Source: JANOMH01 sp031422295 (lineage in GTDB: Bacteria; Pseudomonadota; Alphaproteobacteria; Rhodobacterales; Rhodobacteraceae). Taken from it: a stretch of DNA of 64,000 nt. The translations under genes and the position numbers were made by a program. Location of the stretch: positions 32,918 through 96,917 of the forward strand of contig JANOQM010000043.1 of assembly GCA_031422295.1 (NCBI GenBank), given 5' to 3'. Shown here in pieces: positions 28,009 through 36,520 of the stretch. Position 1 is the stretch's first letter. Each line of letters begins with the position of its first letter. The notes under the pieces are model-generated. The model made no database searches. It saw only the letters and a program-made list of their open reading frames with translations, and was not told where the DNA came from.

Positions 28009-28231
28009 GTTCTCTCCTTGACCCCCTGATGGGGCACCGGCGCTGTTGTGCGGGGCTACCGGCCCGGTTGTCATCTTGAAAAAACTTACAATTTAAACGG
28101 TAGGCGCGGACCCGCCGGGCTAAAACCGGTTCTTCGGCAATGTGTTGCCATTTGATTGACCCAACGGTGCTGGACCCTGTGTCGCAAGGCGGTTAATTAT
28201 GCATCAACGCCGGACCATAAGGATTGCCGCG

Positions 28232-28696
28232 ATGCGCGAAAATGCGACCGAAGTCATCGTCGGGGCCGTGGTTCTGGTCGTGGCCGCCGGATTTCTGACC
28301 TATGCCGCCCAGGCCACGGGGTTTACCCGCAATAGCGGCGATTTCACCCTGACCGCCAGTTTCCGGTCGATCGAAGGGGTCACTGTCGGCACCGATGTCC
28401 GGCTGGCCGGGGTCAAGATCGGCACTGTCACCGCGACCGCCCTTAACCCGGACACCTACCGCGCCGACACTATTTTCTCGTTGGACCGGGCTGTGCCAAT
28501 CCCCGATGACAGCACCGCTGTGGTCGCATCCGAGGGGTTGCTGGGCGGGACGTTCATCGAACTCGTGCCGGGTGGGTCGTTGGGGTTTTTCGCCGACGGG
28601 GCCGAAATTGTTGATACCCAAGGGGCGGTCAGCCTGCTGGACCTGCTGCTGAAATATGTCGGCGGCAGCCCCGATGCAGCAGGACCCACACCATGA
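28232..28696 (+). CDS. mlaD: MlaD, lipid-transport MCE-domain protein
   Basis: The 154-residue protein has one N-terminal membrane helix (VIVGAVVLVVAAGFLTYAA) and a single MCE domain (TASFRSIEGVTVGTDVRLAGVKIGTVTATALNPDTY... VVASEGLLGGTFIELVPGG). MlaD is the periplasmic substrate-binding ring of the MlaFEDB phospholipid transporter. The ATG at 28232 is preceded by AAGGA; an ATG 33 bases upstream is less likely. The stop overlaps the DUF2155 gene start. Confidence 0.93.
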   Translation: MRENATEVIVGAVVLVVAAGFLTYAAQATGFTRNSGDFTLTASFRSIEGVTVGTDVRLAGVKIGTVTATALNPDTYRADTIFSLDRAVPIPDDSTAVVASEGLLGGTFIELVPGGSLGFFADGAEIVDTQGAVSLLDLLLKYVGGSPDAAGPTP

Positions 28697-29097
28697 TGCG
28701 GATTCTGGTAGTTGCGCTGCTGTGCCAGGGGTCGATGGCCATGGCGCAAGAGGCGATCGCACCGCTTGAACCACTGGAACCCACCGTTGCCCTGCCCGAC
28801 GCCACGATTGCTGCGGGTGGCGTGGTCCGGGTGCTGGATAAATCCTCGGGCGAAACATTGGATCTGGAATTGCAGGCCGGGCAAACCGGGTCAATGGGGG
28901 CGCTGACCGTCACGCTGGACGAATGCCGCTATCCGACATCCAACCCCTCCGGCGACGCATTTGAACATCTGACGATCCATTACCGCGATGCCACCGATCC
29001 GGTCTTTGCCGGGTGGATGATCGCCTCATCGCCCGCGCTGAACGCGATGGACCATCCGCGCTATGACGTCTGGGCATTGCGCTGCAGCACCTCCTGA
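28693..29097 (+). CDS. DUF2155 periplasmic protein
   Basis: The 134-residue protein has a signal peptide (MMRILVVALLCQGSMAMA) and the DUF2155 core: VVRVLDKSSGETLDLELQAGQTGSMGALTVTLDECRYP, DAFEHLTIHY and FAGWMIASSPALNAMDHPRYDVWALRC. The two Cys residues may form a disulfide. It starts inside the mlaD stop (ATGA). Its 3' end overlaps the convergent aat gene by 37 bases. Function is unknown; its constant place beside mlaD suggests an envelope role. Confidence 0.92.
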   Translation: MMRILVVALLCQGSMAMAQEAIAPLEPLEPTVALPDATIAAGGVVRVLDKSSGETLDLELQAGQTGSMGALTVTLDECRYPTSNPSGDAFEHLTIHYRDATDPVFAGWMIASSPALNAMDHPRYDVWALRCSTS

Positions 29098-29723
29098 GGC
29101 GTGGGGATCGGCCCCTGCGCGTTAAAGTCCGCACTGTGGTTCAAGGCGACATGCAGGCGCTTGCGATACTCGGCGCGGCTGATTTCAATCGCGCCTAAAG
29201 ATGCCAAATGCGCCGTAAGGAATTGTGCGTCAAACTTACAAAAGCCCCCCACACGCAGTCGGTCGACCAGATAGGCGAGGGCTATTTTTGATGCATCAGT
29301 GCGCCGCGAAAACATGCTTTCGCCGAAAAACGCAGCCCCCAGCGTCACCCCGTACACCCCGCCGACCAGTTCATCCCCGTCCCATACTTCAACCGAATGG
29401 GCATGACCAATGTCGTGCAAGCCCTTGTAAAGCTGAAATATAGTGTCGTTGATCCAGGTTTCAGTCCGGTCCGCACAACCGGCCACCACCTCTGCAAAGG
29501 CCTGATCCGCACTGACCCGAAACCGCGTCGTCCTGATCCGCCGCGCCAGACTGCGCGATATATGAAACCGGTCCAAAGCAAACACCCCCCGCCGCTGCGG
29601 ATCGACCCAGAAAATCTGAGTGTCAGCACGGTGTTCTGCCATTGGAAACAAGCCCTTAGCATAGGCCTGCAACAGAATCTCGGGGGTCAGAACCGGGCCT
29701 GACATCGGGGGCTGATCTTCCAT
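29061..29723 (-). CDS. aat: Aat, leucyl/phenylalanyl-tRNA-protein transferase
   Basis: The 220-residue enzyme attaches Leu or Phe to N-terminal Lys/Arg of proteins, marking them for ClpAP under the N-end rule. Family segments are LTPEILLQAYAKGLFPMAE, FWVDPQRRGVFALDRFHISRSLARRI, TWINDTIFQLYKGLHDIGHAHSVEVWDGDELVGGVYGVTLGAAFFGESMFSR and FLTAHLASLGAIEISRAEY. The ATG at 29723 is used; 29705 is also possible, while the longer open frame has an unrelated hydrophobic N-terminus. It converges on DUF2155 with a 37-base overlap. Confidence 0.95.
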   Translation of the reverse strand: MEDQPPMSGPVLTPEILLQAYAKGLFPMAEHRADTQIFWVDPQRRGVFALDRFHISRSLARRIRTTRFRVSADQAFAEVVAGCADRTETWINDTIFQLYKGLHDIGHAHSVEVWDGDELVGGVYGVTLGAAFFGESMFSRRTDASKIALAYLVDRLRVGGFCKFDAQFLTAHLASLGAIEISRAEYRKRLHVALNHSADFNAQGPIPTPQEVLQRNAQTS

Positions 29724-29820
29724 TTTATGGCCATGTTTTCCTTGTATCGCCCCTGAATATGGGAACAATAGCAGGGCTGCCACGCAATAATTGGCGCAAG
29801 TCAGGCAATGAGGCAGATCA

Positions 29821-30537
29821 ATGGCGGGCAAACCCGGTTTTTTCGATTTCGTTGAGGGGTTGGCCCATTATGACGGCCTTAACCAACCCGTAGCCCGGCT
29901 GAACAAACGGCATGGGTTCATTATTGACGCCTTCAAGGACGAGATCAACGGCGCACGCGTCCTCGATCTGGCCTCGCATGACGGGCGTTGGTGTTATGCT
30001 TTTGCCGGGGCAGGGGCTGCGTCGGTTTTGGGGATTGAGGCACGGCAGGAACTGGTTGATGAATATGCGCAATACCCCGAAACTGATTTCAAATCCCGCG
30101 TGACCCTGCGCTGTAATGACCTGTTTGACGGTATGGAGGCTGAGTCCAAGGCAGGTCAAACCTATGATGTGATTGGGGTTTTGGGGATACTCTATCATGT
30201 CATGGATCATTTTCGGCTGTTCCAGCTGGCCCGCAAACTGAAACCCAAACTGATCATTGTGGATAGCGAATTTATGCTACGCGACGCGCCAATGATCCAG
30301 CTGGTCAAGGAACGCACTGATAACATTCTGAACGCTGCACCGCAAATTGCGGGGCAAGAGGTCGCAATCAAAGGCGTACCCAGCTTTGCCGCGATGGAGG
30401 TGATTGCCGAGGCGTTGGGTTACGATACGATCTGGTCAGACTGGAACAGCCTGCCCACTTACAATCGTGAAGGCGTAGGTGATTACTATCGCCCTGCCAA
30501 AATGCGCCGCGCCACCTGTGCCTTGGTGCCGCGCTAA
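29821..30537 (+). CDS. Class I SAM-dependent methyltransferase
   Basis: The 238-residue protein shows a Rossmann methyltransferase motif I variant (ARVLDLASHDGRWCYAFAGAGAASVLGIEAR) and post-motifs VIGVLGILYHVMDHFRLFQLARKLKPKLIIVDSEF, resembling tRNA-cmo5U-type or DUF1698 methyltransferases. The substrate is unknown. It lies between the divergent aat and convergent accC genes, on the opposite strand to both. In relatives aat and accC are often adjacent, so this looks like an insertion. It may act on a small metabolite or an RNA. Confidence 0.75.
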   Translation: MAGKPGFFDFVEGLAHYDGLNQPVARLNKRHGFIIDAFKDEINGARVLDLASHDGRWCYAFAGAGAASVLGIEARQELVDEYAQYPETDFKSRVTLRCNDLFDGMEAESKAGQTYDVIGVLGILYHVMDHFRLFQLARKLKPKLIIVDSEFMLRDAPMIQLVKERTDNILNAAPQIAGQEVAIKGVPSFAAMEVIAEALGYDTIWSDWNSLPTYNREGVGDYYRPAKMRRATCALVPR

Positions 30538-30543
30538 ATTGCC

Positions 30544-31893
30544 TCACGCGGCGAAATGTGTCTCCAGCCAATGTTCCAGCCAATGGATCGTGTAATTGCC
30601 CGATTGCACATCCGGTTCGGCCAAAAGCGCATGAAACAAAGGGATTGTCGTATCCACCCCATCCACGATCAATTCACCCAAGGCGCGGGCCAGGCGGGCC
30701 AAAGCCTCGGGACGATCGCGGCCATGTACGATCAGCTTGGCAATCAGCGAATCGTAATAGGGCGGGATGCGGTAGCCGTCATAGATGGCTGAATCCATCC
30801 GCACGCCCAACCCGCCGGGGGCGTGGTATTGGGTGATTTTGCCGGGGCAGGGGCTGAAATTGGGCAATTTTTCCGCGTTGATCCGCACTTCGATGGCATG
30901 GCCGTTGATCACCAAATCTTTTTGGGTGAAGGACATCGGCAGGCCAGCAGCGACACGGATTTGTTCGCGCACCAGATCAATGCCGAAAATAGCCTCGGTC
31001 ACCGGATGTTCGACCTGAAGCCGGGTGTTCATTTCGATGAAATAAAACTCGTCGTTTTCAAACAGAAACTCGACTGTGCCCGCGCCGATATATTTGATTT
31101 TACTCATCGCATCGGCGCAAACCTTGCCGATGCGGGCGCGCAAGGCAGGGGTTATGACGGGCCCCGGGGCCTCTTCCAGCACTTTCTGGTGGCGGCGTTG
31201 CAGCGAACAATCCCGCTCGCCCAGATGCACAGCATTGCCCTTGCCATCGCCAAACACTTGAATTTCAATGTGGCGCGGGGTGGTCAGGTATTTCTCGATA
31301 TAGACTTCGTCGTTGCCGAATGCGGCTTTGGATTCGCTACGTGCGGTCAGGAATGCAGTCTCGATATCGTCGGCAGTTTTCGCCACCTTCATCCCGCGCC
31401 CGCCGCCGCCTGCGGTGGCCTTGATGATCACCGGATAGCCGATTTCCAACGCAACCCGTTTGGCATCCGCCACAGTCGGCACGCCCCCGTCTGACCCCGG
31501 GACCACAGGAATCCCCAATGATTTAGCGGTTTCCTTGGCGGTGATCTTGTCCCCCATAATGCGGATATGTTCGGCACTGGGGCCAATAAACGTCAGTCCA
31601 TGGTCTTCCACCGCCTGCACAAAGGCCGCGTTTTCCGACAGGAACCCATAGCCCGGATGGATCGCCTGCGCGCCGGTGATTTCACAGGCCGAAATGATCG
31701 CCGGGAAGGACAGGTATGACGCACTGGATGCAGGCGGCCCGATACAAATCGCCTCGTCCGCCATGCGTACATGCATCGCGTCGGCGTCAGCAGTGGAATG
31801 CACAGCGACGGACGCTATGCCCATTTCGCGGCAGGCGCGGACCACCCGCAAGGCAATTTCGCCGCGGTTCGCAATCAGGATTTTGTCGAACAT
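30544..31893 (-). CDS. accC: AccC, biotin carboxylase subunit of acetyl-CoA carboxylase
   Basis: The 449-residue ATP-grasp enzyme carboxylates biotin on AccB. Motifs include MFDKILIANRGEIALRVVRACREMGI, HPGYGFLSENAAF, the Gly-rich KATAGGGGRGMKVA loop, ERDCSLQRRHQKVLEEAPG, and FIEMNTRLQVEHPVTE with the catalytic Glu and Arg residues. It is nine bases after accB, as in most proteobacteria, and supplies malonyl-CoA for fatty acid synthesis. Its end is six bases from the convergent methyltransferase gene. Confidence 0.98.
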   Translation of the reverse strand: MFDKILIANRGEIALRVVRACREMGIASVAVHSTADADAMHVRMADEAICIGPPASSASYLSFPAIISACEITGAQAIHPGYGFLSENAAFVQAVEDHGLTFIGPSAEHIRIMGDKITAKETAKSLGIPVVPGSDGGVPTVADAKRVALEIGYPVIIKATAGGGGRGMKVAKTADDIETAFLTARSESKAAFGNDEVYIEKYLTTPRHIEIQVFGDGKGNAVHLGERDCSLQRRHQKVLEEAPGPVITPALRARIGKVCADAMSKIKYIGAGTVEFLFENDEFYFIEMNTRLQVEHPVTEAIFGIDLVREQIRVAAGLPMSFTQKDLVINGHAIEVRINAEKLPNFSPCPGKITQYHAPGGLGVRMDSAIYDGYRIPPYYDSLIAKLIVHGRDRPEALARLARALGELIVDGVDTTIPLFHALLAEPDVQSGNYTIHWLEHWLETHFAA

Positions 31894-31902
31894 TCCGGGC
31901 GC

Positions 31903-32382
31903 CTATTCGATGATCATCAGGGGGGCACCATATTCGGCGGCGGCCCCATCCTCGACCACGATCCGTTTGATCGTGCCGGCGCGCGGCGCGGGAATCTGGT
32001 TCATGGTTTTCATGGCCTCGATGATCAGCAAAGTATCGCCCTCCTTGACCGTCTGCCCGACAGTTACAAAAGGGGCAGTGCCGGGTTCGGCGGATAAATA
32101 AACCGTGCCGACCATGGGCGAATTGACCGCACCCGGATGGGCGGCGGGGTCAGAGTTGGCGGCAGGGGCCGACGCTGCGACTGGCGCAGATATAGCCTGG
32201 CCAGCGGCAGGCAGACTGACCTGCTGGACCACTTGAATCTGTCGGCTGACCCGCACATTCAGGCTGTCGTTTTCGCCATAATCGCGTTTGACCTGCAATT
32301 CGGTCAGATCATTGGCCCGCAAAAGCTCGGCCAGCGCGCGAATAAAGCTCACATCGCTGTCGTGAGAGGTCGGTGTCGTCAT
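31903..32382 (-). CDS. accB: AccB, biotin carboxyl carrier protein
   Basis: The 159-residue carrier has an N-terminal interaction helix (VSFIRALAELLRANDLTELQVKRD), a flexible Ala/Pro linker and a C-terminal biotinyl domain. The biotinylated Lys is in LIIEAMKTMNQI. The ATG at 32382 has GAGGACAG upstream and the typical MT-rich N-terminus; the open frame upstream is not conserved. It precedes accC. Confidence 0.96.
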   Translation of the reverse strand: MTTPTSHDSDVSFIRALAELLRANDLTELQVKRDYGENDSLNVRVSRQIQVVQQVSLPAAGQAISAPVAASAPAANSDPAAHPGAVNSPMVGTVYLSAEPGTAPFVTVGQTVKEGDTLLIIEAMKTMNQIPAPRAGTIKRIVVEDGAAAEYGAPLMIIE

Positions 32383-32523
32383 CTCTGTCCTCGGCCCGTT
32401 GCCCGTACTATACCCGTCTGTCGCCCGACCCGATTGGGGTTTGGGCTGCGGGTGTTCGAGGCTTATACGCCAAGCGGGCCGGGCTGGAAAGCGGCCCCTT
32501 GCCAGAAAAGACTGATCGTTCAA

Positions 32524-32916
32524 TCAGGCCAGAACATCGACCTTATCTTGCACGGGTTTTTTCGCTGTCGCAGACCCGTCAGCCGTTGGTTTGGCCTGTT
32601 CCGCCGTGGCGTCAGCGGCGGCTTCTTCGGCCGAATTGGGCAACATGCTGATTCCGAAAGGTTTCAGCGTCCGCTCGATCATCGTGACCGGGGCCACACG
32701 GGCCCCCGCCTGCAATTCGGTGCCAGTGTCCGGGGTCAGCATACTGCGGCTTACCTCGGCCACCTGCGACGTCGCGGGCGGCGTTGGCATAGCCACCGGC
32801 AATGCCGGTTTGGTTATGCGCACAGTTGCTGCCGCATCCGCCGTAGGGCGCATATCGGCAACAGGGCGCGGCGCGGGCATTACAGGTGCCGCCACCGTCG
32901 AAGCAGAAAAGTCCAT
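32524..32916 (-). CDS. Small Ala/Pro-rich protein of unknown function
   Basis: The 130-residue ORF starts at the ATG at 32916, which has CAGGAG six bases upstream. It is low-complexity, rich in Ala, Pro, Thr and Val (ASTVAAPVMPAPRPVADMRP), with one more ordered stretch ARVAPVTMIERTLKPFGISML and an acidic/Lys C-terminal tail. It has no signal peptide or membrane helix. It lies between acs and accB on the same strand (107 and 141 bases away). I do not recognise it; a disordered adaptor is possible. Confidence 0.5.
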   Translation of the reverse strand: MDFSASTVAAPVMPAPRPVADMRPTADAAATVRITKPALPVAMPTPPATSQVAEVSRSMLTPDTGTELQAGARVAPVTMIERTLKPFGISMLPNSAEEAAADATAEQAKPTADGSATAKKPVQDKVDVLA

Positions 32917-33023
32917 CACAGGCTCCTGTTCACTAAAGGAGCCCCCACCACGGATCAGGCTAATCCCGAATGCTGAACGCGGGGTTAACAAAGACTAATC
33001 CCCGCCCGGAAACTAAAGACTGG

Positions 33024-34970
33024 TTAATCCTTGTTCATTCGGTTTTCGATCAGACTTTCGACCACCGAAGGATCAGCGAGGGTAGAGATATCGCCCAAAG
33101 CCCCAAAGTCATTTTCCGCAATCTTGCGCAATATCCGCCGCATGATCTTGCCCGACCGGGTTTTGGGCAGGCCGGGGGCCCATTGGATCAGGTCGGGCTG
33201 GGCAATTGGGCCAATTTCGGTGCGGACCCATTTCACCAGTTCCCTACGCAAGTCCTCGGTCGGTTCTTCGCCGTTCATCAAGGTGACATAGGCGTAAATC
33301 CCTTGCCCCTTGATCTTGTGCGGATAACCCACCACGGCGGCTTCGGCCACTTTCGGATTCGCCACCAGCGCTGATTCCACTTCCGCCGTGCCCATCCGGT
33401 GGCCGCTGACATTAATCACGTCATCGACGCGGCCAGTGATCCAGTAATAGCCATCCGCATCCCGCCGACAGCCATCTCCGGTGAAGTAATATCCGGCATA
33501 ATCGCTGAAATACGTCTTTTCAAACCGGTCATGATCGCCCCAGACCGTACGCATCTGGCCGGGCCAGGAGTCCTTGAGGCACAACACGCCTTCGCAGGCG
33601 GTGTCGGTGATTTCGACCCCGGTGGTCGGGTCCAGCACAACGGGCTGCACGCCAAAGAACGGCAGGGTTGCAGACCCCGGTTTGGTCGGGATCGCACCCG
33701 GCAGCGGGGTCAGCAGATGCCCGCCGGTTTCGGTTTGCCACCAGGTATCGACGATCGGGCAGCGGCCCTGACCGATCACATCGTTATACCAGTTCCACGC
33801 CTCGGGGTTGATCGGCTCGCCCACGGTGCCCAGCAGTTTGAGCGATGACAGATCATGCGCCAAAACCGGCGCATTGCCATGGGCCATCAGGGCGCGTAAC
33901 GCCGTCGGCGCGGTGTAAAATTGGTTGACCTTGTGCTTGGCGCAGACCTGCCAGAACCGGCCCGCGTCGGGCCATGTCGGCACCCCTTCGAACATCACGG
34001 TGGTGGCGCCGTTCGCCAGCGGGCCATAGATGATATAGCTGTGCCCGGTGACCCAGCCCACATCGGCCGTACACCAGAACACATCACCGTCGTGGTAATC
34101 GAACGTATATTGATGGGTGATCGCCGCATAGACGATATAACCGCCAGTGGTATGGACCACGCCCTTGGGCTGGCCGGTGGACCCGGAAGTGTACAGGATG
34201 AACAGGGGATCCTCGGCCCCCACTTCGGTCGGGGTGCAATAGGGCTGCGCGGTGGCGGCCAAAGCGCCATAATCAAAATCGCGCCCTTCGGTCCAGGTGG
34301 TCTGCCCGCCGGTGCGTTTGACCACAAGACATTTCACGGTGTCCTTGCAATGCAGCAAGGCCTGGTCGGTGTTGGATTTCAGCGGCGTTGCCTTGCCGCC
34401 ACGTGGGGCGTAATCGGCCGTGACGACGACCTTGGCGTCGCAACCATTGATCCGCGACCCCAGCGCATCGGGGGAAAACCCTGCGAAAACAATCGAATGA
34501 ATCGCACCGATCCGGGCACAGGCCAGCATTGCATAGGCGGCCTCGGGCACCATCGGCATATACAGGACCACCCGGTCGCCCTTGGCCACGCCCAGCCCTT
34601 TCAGGACATTGGCCATCCGGCAGGTATGCTCGAACAAGTCGCGGTAAGTGATGTGCAGCGCCGTATCCTTGGGGTCATCGGGTTCCCAGATGATCGCGGT
34701 TTGGGCGGCCCGGGTGACCAGATGCCGGTCGATGCAATTGGCCGAAATGTTCAGCGTGCCATCGCCGAACCATTCGATTCCAACATTTCCCAACGCAAAG
34801 CTGGTATTTTTGACCGTCGTATAGGGTTTTATCCAGTCGATCCGCTTGCCGTGCTCGCCCCAGAATGCCGCCGGATCGGCGATTGAGGCTGCATACATTT
34901 TGGCATAGCCCGCCGCGTCAATATGGGCGGACGCCGCCAAAGCGGCAGAAGGCGGATAAATCTTGGTCAT
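33024..34970 (-). CDS. acs: Acs, acetyl-CoA synthetase (AMP-forming)
   Basis: The 648-residue enzyme activates acetate with ATP and CoA. Motifs are the AMP-binding loop LYTSGSTGQPKGVVHTTGGY, WCTADVGWVTGHSY, DTWWQTETGGH, YYFTGDGCRRDADGYYWITGRVDDVINVSGHRMGTAEVE, and the C-terminal PKTRSGKIMRRILRKIA with the acetylatable Lys. The start at 34970 has AAGGA upstream. It lies 69 bases after livF of a branched-chain-type ABC importer on the same strand, suggesting co-transcription with the transporter. Confidence 0.97.
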   Translation of the reverse strand: MTKIYPPSAALAASAHIDAAGYAKMYAASIADPAAFWGEHGKRIDWIKPYTTVKNTSFALGNVGIEWFGDGTLNISANCIDRHLVTRAAQTAIIWEPDDPKDTALHITYRDLFEHTCRMANVLKGLGVAKGDRVVLYMPMVPEAAYAMLACARIGAIHSIVFAGFSPDALGSRINGCDAKVVVTADYAPRGGKATPLKSNTDQALLHCKDTVKCLVVKRTGGQTTWTEGRDFDYGALAATAQPYCTPTEVGAEDPLFILYTSGSTGQPKGVVHTTGGYIVYAAITHQYTFDYHDGDVFWCTADVGWVTGHSYIIYGPLANGATTVMFEGVPTWPDAGRFWQVCAKHKVNQFYTAPTALRALMAHGNAPVLAHDLSSLKLLGTVGEPINPEAWNWYNDVIGQGRCPIVDTWWQTETGGHLLTPLPGAIPTKPGSATLPFFGVQPVVLDPTTGVEITDTACEGVLCLKDSWPGQMRTVWGDHDRFEKTYFSDYAGYYFTGDGCRRDADGYYWITGRVDDVINVSGHRMGTAEVESALVANPKVAEAAVVGYPHKIKGQGIYAYVTLMNGEEPTEDLRRELVKWVRTEIGPIAQPDLIQWAPGLPKTRSGKIMRRILRKIAENDFGALGDISTLADPSVVESLIENRMNKD

Positions 34971-35039
34971 GATTGGTCCTTGCGTTTTTCGCATTGTGCG
35001 GACGCGAAACCGTTTCTCACTTTCGCTGCCAATGCTTTG

Positions 35040-35765
35040 TCAGATAGCCAGATACTGCGCCCGAAGCTTTTCGTTTTCCAGCACCTCTTGCGCTGTGCCG
35101 TCGAACACCACCGACCCGGTATCAAGGATGACAGCCCGGTCAGCCAGTTTCAAGGCCGCGACCGCATTCTGTTCAACGATGATGGTCGTGATCCCCTGTT
35201 CGCGGATCAGGCCTAGCGTCTTGGCAATTTCCTGCACAATGACCGGGGCCAGCCCTTCGTAAGGTTCATCCAGCAGCAGCACCTTGATATCACGGGCAAG
35301 CGCGCGGGCGATGGCCAGCATCTGTTGTTCGCCGCCTGACAGGGTCACGCCTTCCTGTTTGCGCCGTTCGCCAAGGCGCGGGAACAACTCGTAAATCCGG
35401 TCCAGCGACCAGCCTTTGGGCGGGGCGATTTGCGCCAGTTTCAGGTTTTCCTCGACAGTCAGCCCCGCGATGATCCGCCTGTCTTCGGGGACCAAAGCAA
35501 TGCCGGACTGCGCCGCCTGAAACGCCTTCATTTCATGCAAGGGCTTATGATCCAGCCAGATTTCACCGTGTTTCAACGCCGGGTTATCCAGCCGCGCAAT
35601 CGCCCGCAGGGTCGAGGTTTTGCCTGCCCCGTTGCGACCCAATAGCGCCAGAATCTGGCCCTCGTGGATATTAAAGCTGACGCCTTGGACGATGTAGCTT
35701 TCGCCATAATAGGCTTGAATATCCCAGACCGACAGGAACGCGGGGGAGGTGGGTTTAGGGGTCAT
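35040..35765 (-). CDS. livF: LivF-type ABC transporter ATP-binding protein
   Basis: The 241-residue ATPase is of the branched-chain amino acid (HAAT) transporter group. It has Walker A LLGRNGAGKTS, signature TLSGGEQQMLAIARALA, Walker B KVLLLDEPYEGLAP and switch region TTIIVEQN. LivF proteins are the shorter of the two ATPases; the GIALVPEDRRI stretch is typical. Its start overlaps the livG stop. Substrate is not shown by the ATPase. Confidence 0.93.
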   Translation of the reverse strand: MTPKPTSPAFLSVWDIQAYYGESYIVQGVSFNIHEGQILALLGRNGAGKTSTLRAIARLDNPALKHGEIWLDHKPLHEMKAFQAAQSGIALVPEDRRIIAGLTVEENLKLAQIAPPKGWSLDRIYELFPRLGERRKQEGVTLSGGEQQMLAIARALARDIKVLLLDEPYEGLAPVIVQEIAKTLGLIREQGITTIIVEQNAVAALKLADRAVILDTGSVVFDGTAQEVLENEKLRAQYLAI

Positions 35766-36520
35766 ACCTGCGCCTCGCCCAGATAGGCTTCACGCACTTT
35801 CGGGTGGCCCTTAATGTTTTCGGGGATGTCTTCGACCAGCGGCGTGCCTTGGGCCAGCACGGTGATCCGTTCGGCCAGCGAAAATACCACATGCATGTCA
35901 TGCTCGATAATGACCATCGTCAGGGGCCGCGTTGCCTTGATCTGTTTAAGCAGGTCGATGGTGTTGTTGGTATCGGCGCGGGCCATGCCGGCGGTGGGTT
36001 CATCCAGCAGCAGCAGTTTAGGTTCCTGCACCAGACACATCGCCATTTCCAACCGCCGTTTATCACCGCGCGACAGCGACCCTGCGTGCATTCCTGCCTT
36101 GGACAACATCCCTACATCATCTAGCATGGCCTCGGCCTGCCCGATAATATCGGTCTCATTGGTCACGGTTTCAAAGGCATGCAGCGCAAAGGGCCCGTCC
36201 CGTTTGGCATAGCAGGGGATCATCACGTTTTCCAACACGGTCAGCGCGGCAAAAATTTCGGGCGTCTGGAATACCCGGGAAATGCCCATCTGATTTATCT
36301 GATGTGGGGCGCGGCCTAATACGGATTGACCGTTGAACATGACTGACCCGGAATCTGGCACCAGTTTGCCGACCAGACAATTCAGCAAGGTTGATTTGCC
36401 AGCCCCATTGGGGCCGATGATCGCATGTACGGTGTTTTCGGCAATGCTCAGGTTGACATTTCCCAAGGCTTGCAAGCCGCCAAAGCGTTTGTTAACGCCT
36501 TTGACCTCAAGGATACCCAT
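35762..36520 (-). CDS. livG: LivG-type ABC transporter ATP-binding protein
   Basis: The 252-residue ATPase pairs with LivF. It has Walker A IIGPNGAGKSTLLNC, the LivG-specific GISRVFQTPEIFAALTVLENVMIPC segment, signature SLSRGDKRRLEMAMCL, Walker B KLLLLDEPTAGMARADT and IIEHDMHVVFSLAERITVLAQG. The signature has Arg in place of the usual Gly-Gly pair (SRGD), as in many LivG proteins. The ATG at 36520 overlaps the livM stop by one base. Confidence 0.93.
   Translation of the reverse strand: MGILEVKGVNKRFGGLQALGNVNLSIAENTVHAIIGPNGAGKSTLLNCLVGKLVPDSGSVMFNGQSVLGRAPHQINQMGISRVFQTPEIFAALTVLENVMIPCYAKRDGPFALHAFETVTNETDIIGQAEAMLDDVGMLSKAGMHAGSLSRGDKRRLEMAMCLVQEPKLLLLDEPTAGMARADTNNTIDLLKQIKATRPLTMVIIEHDMHVVFSLAERITVLAQGTPLVEDIPENIKGHPKVREAYLGEAQV

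Noticed and set aside
28009..28074. Start of the RTX gene at 28074
   Set aside because: No Shine-Dalgarno upstream, while the ATG at 28008 has AGGAG at ideal spacing; the extra 22 residues are low-complexity.
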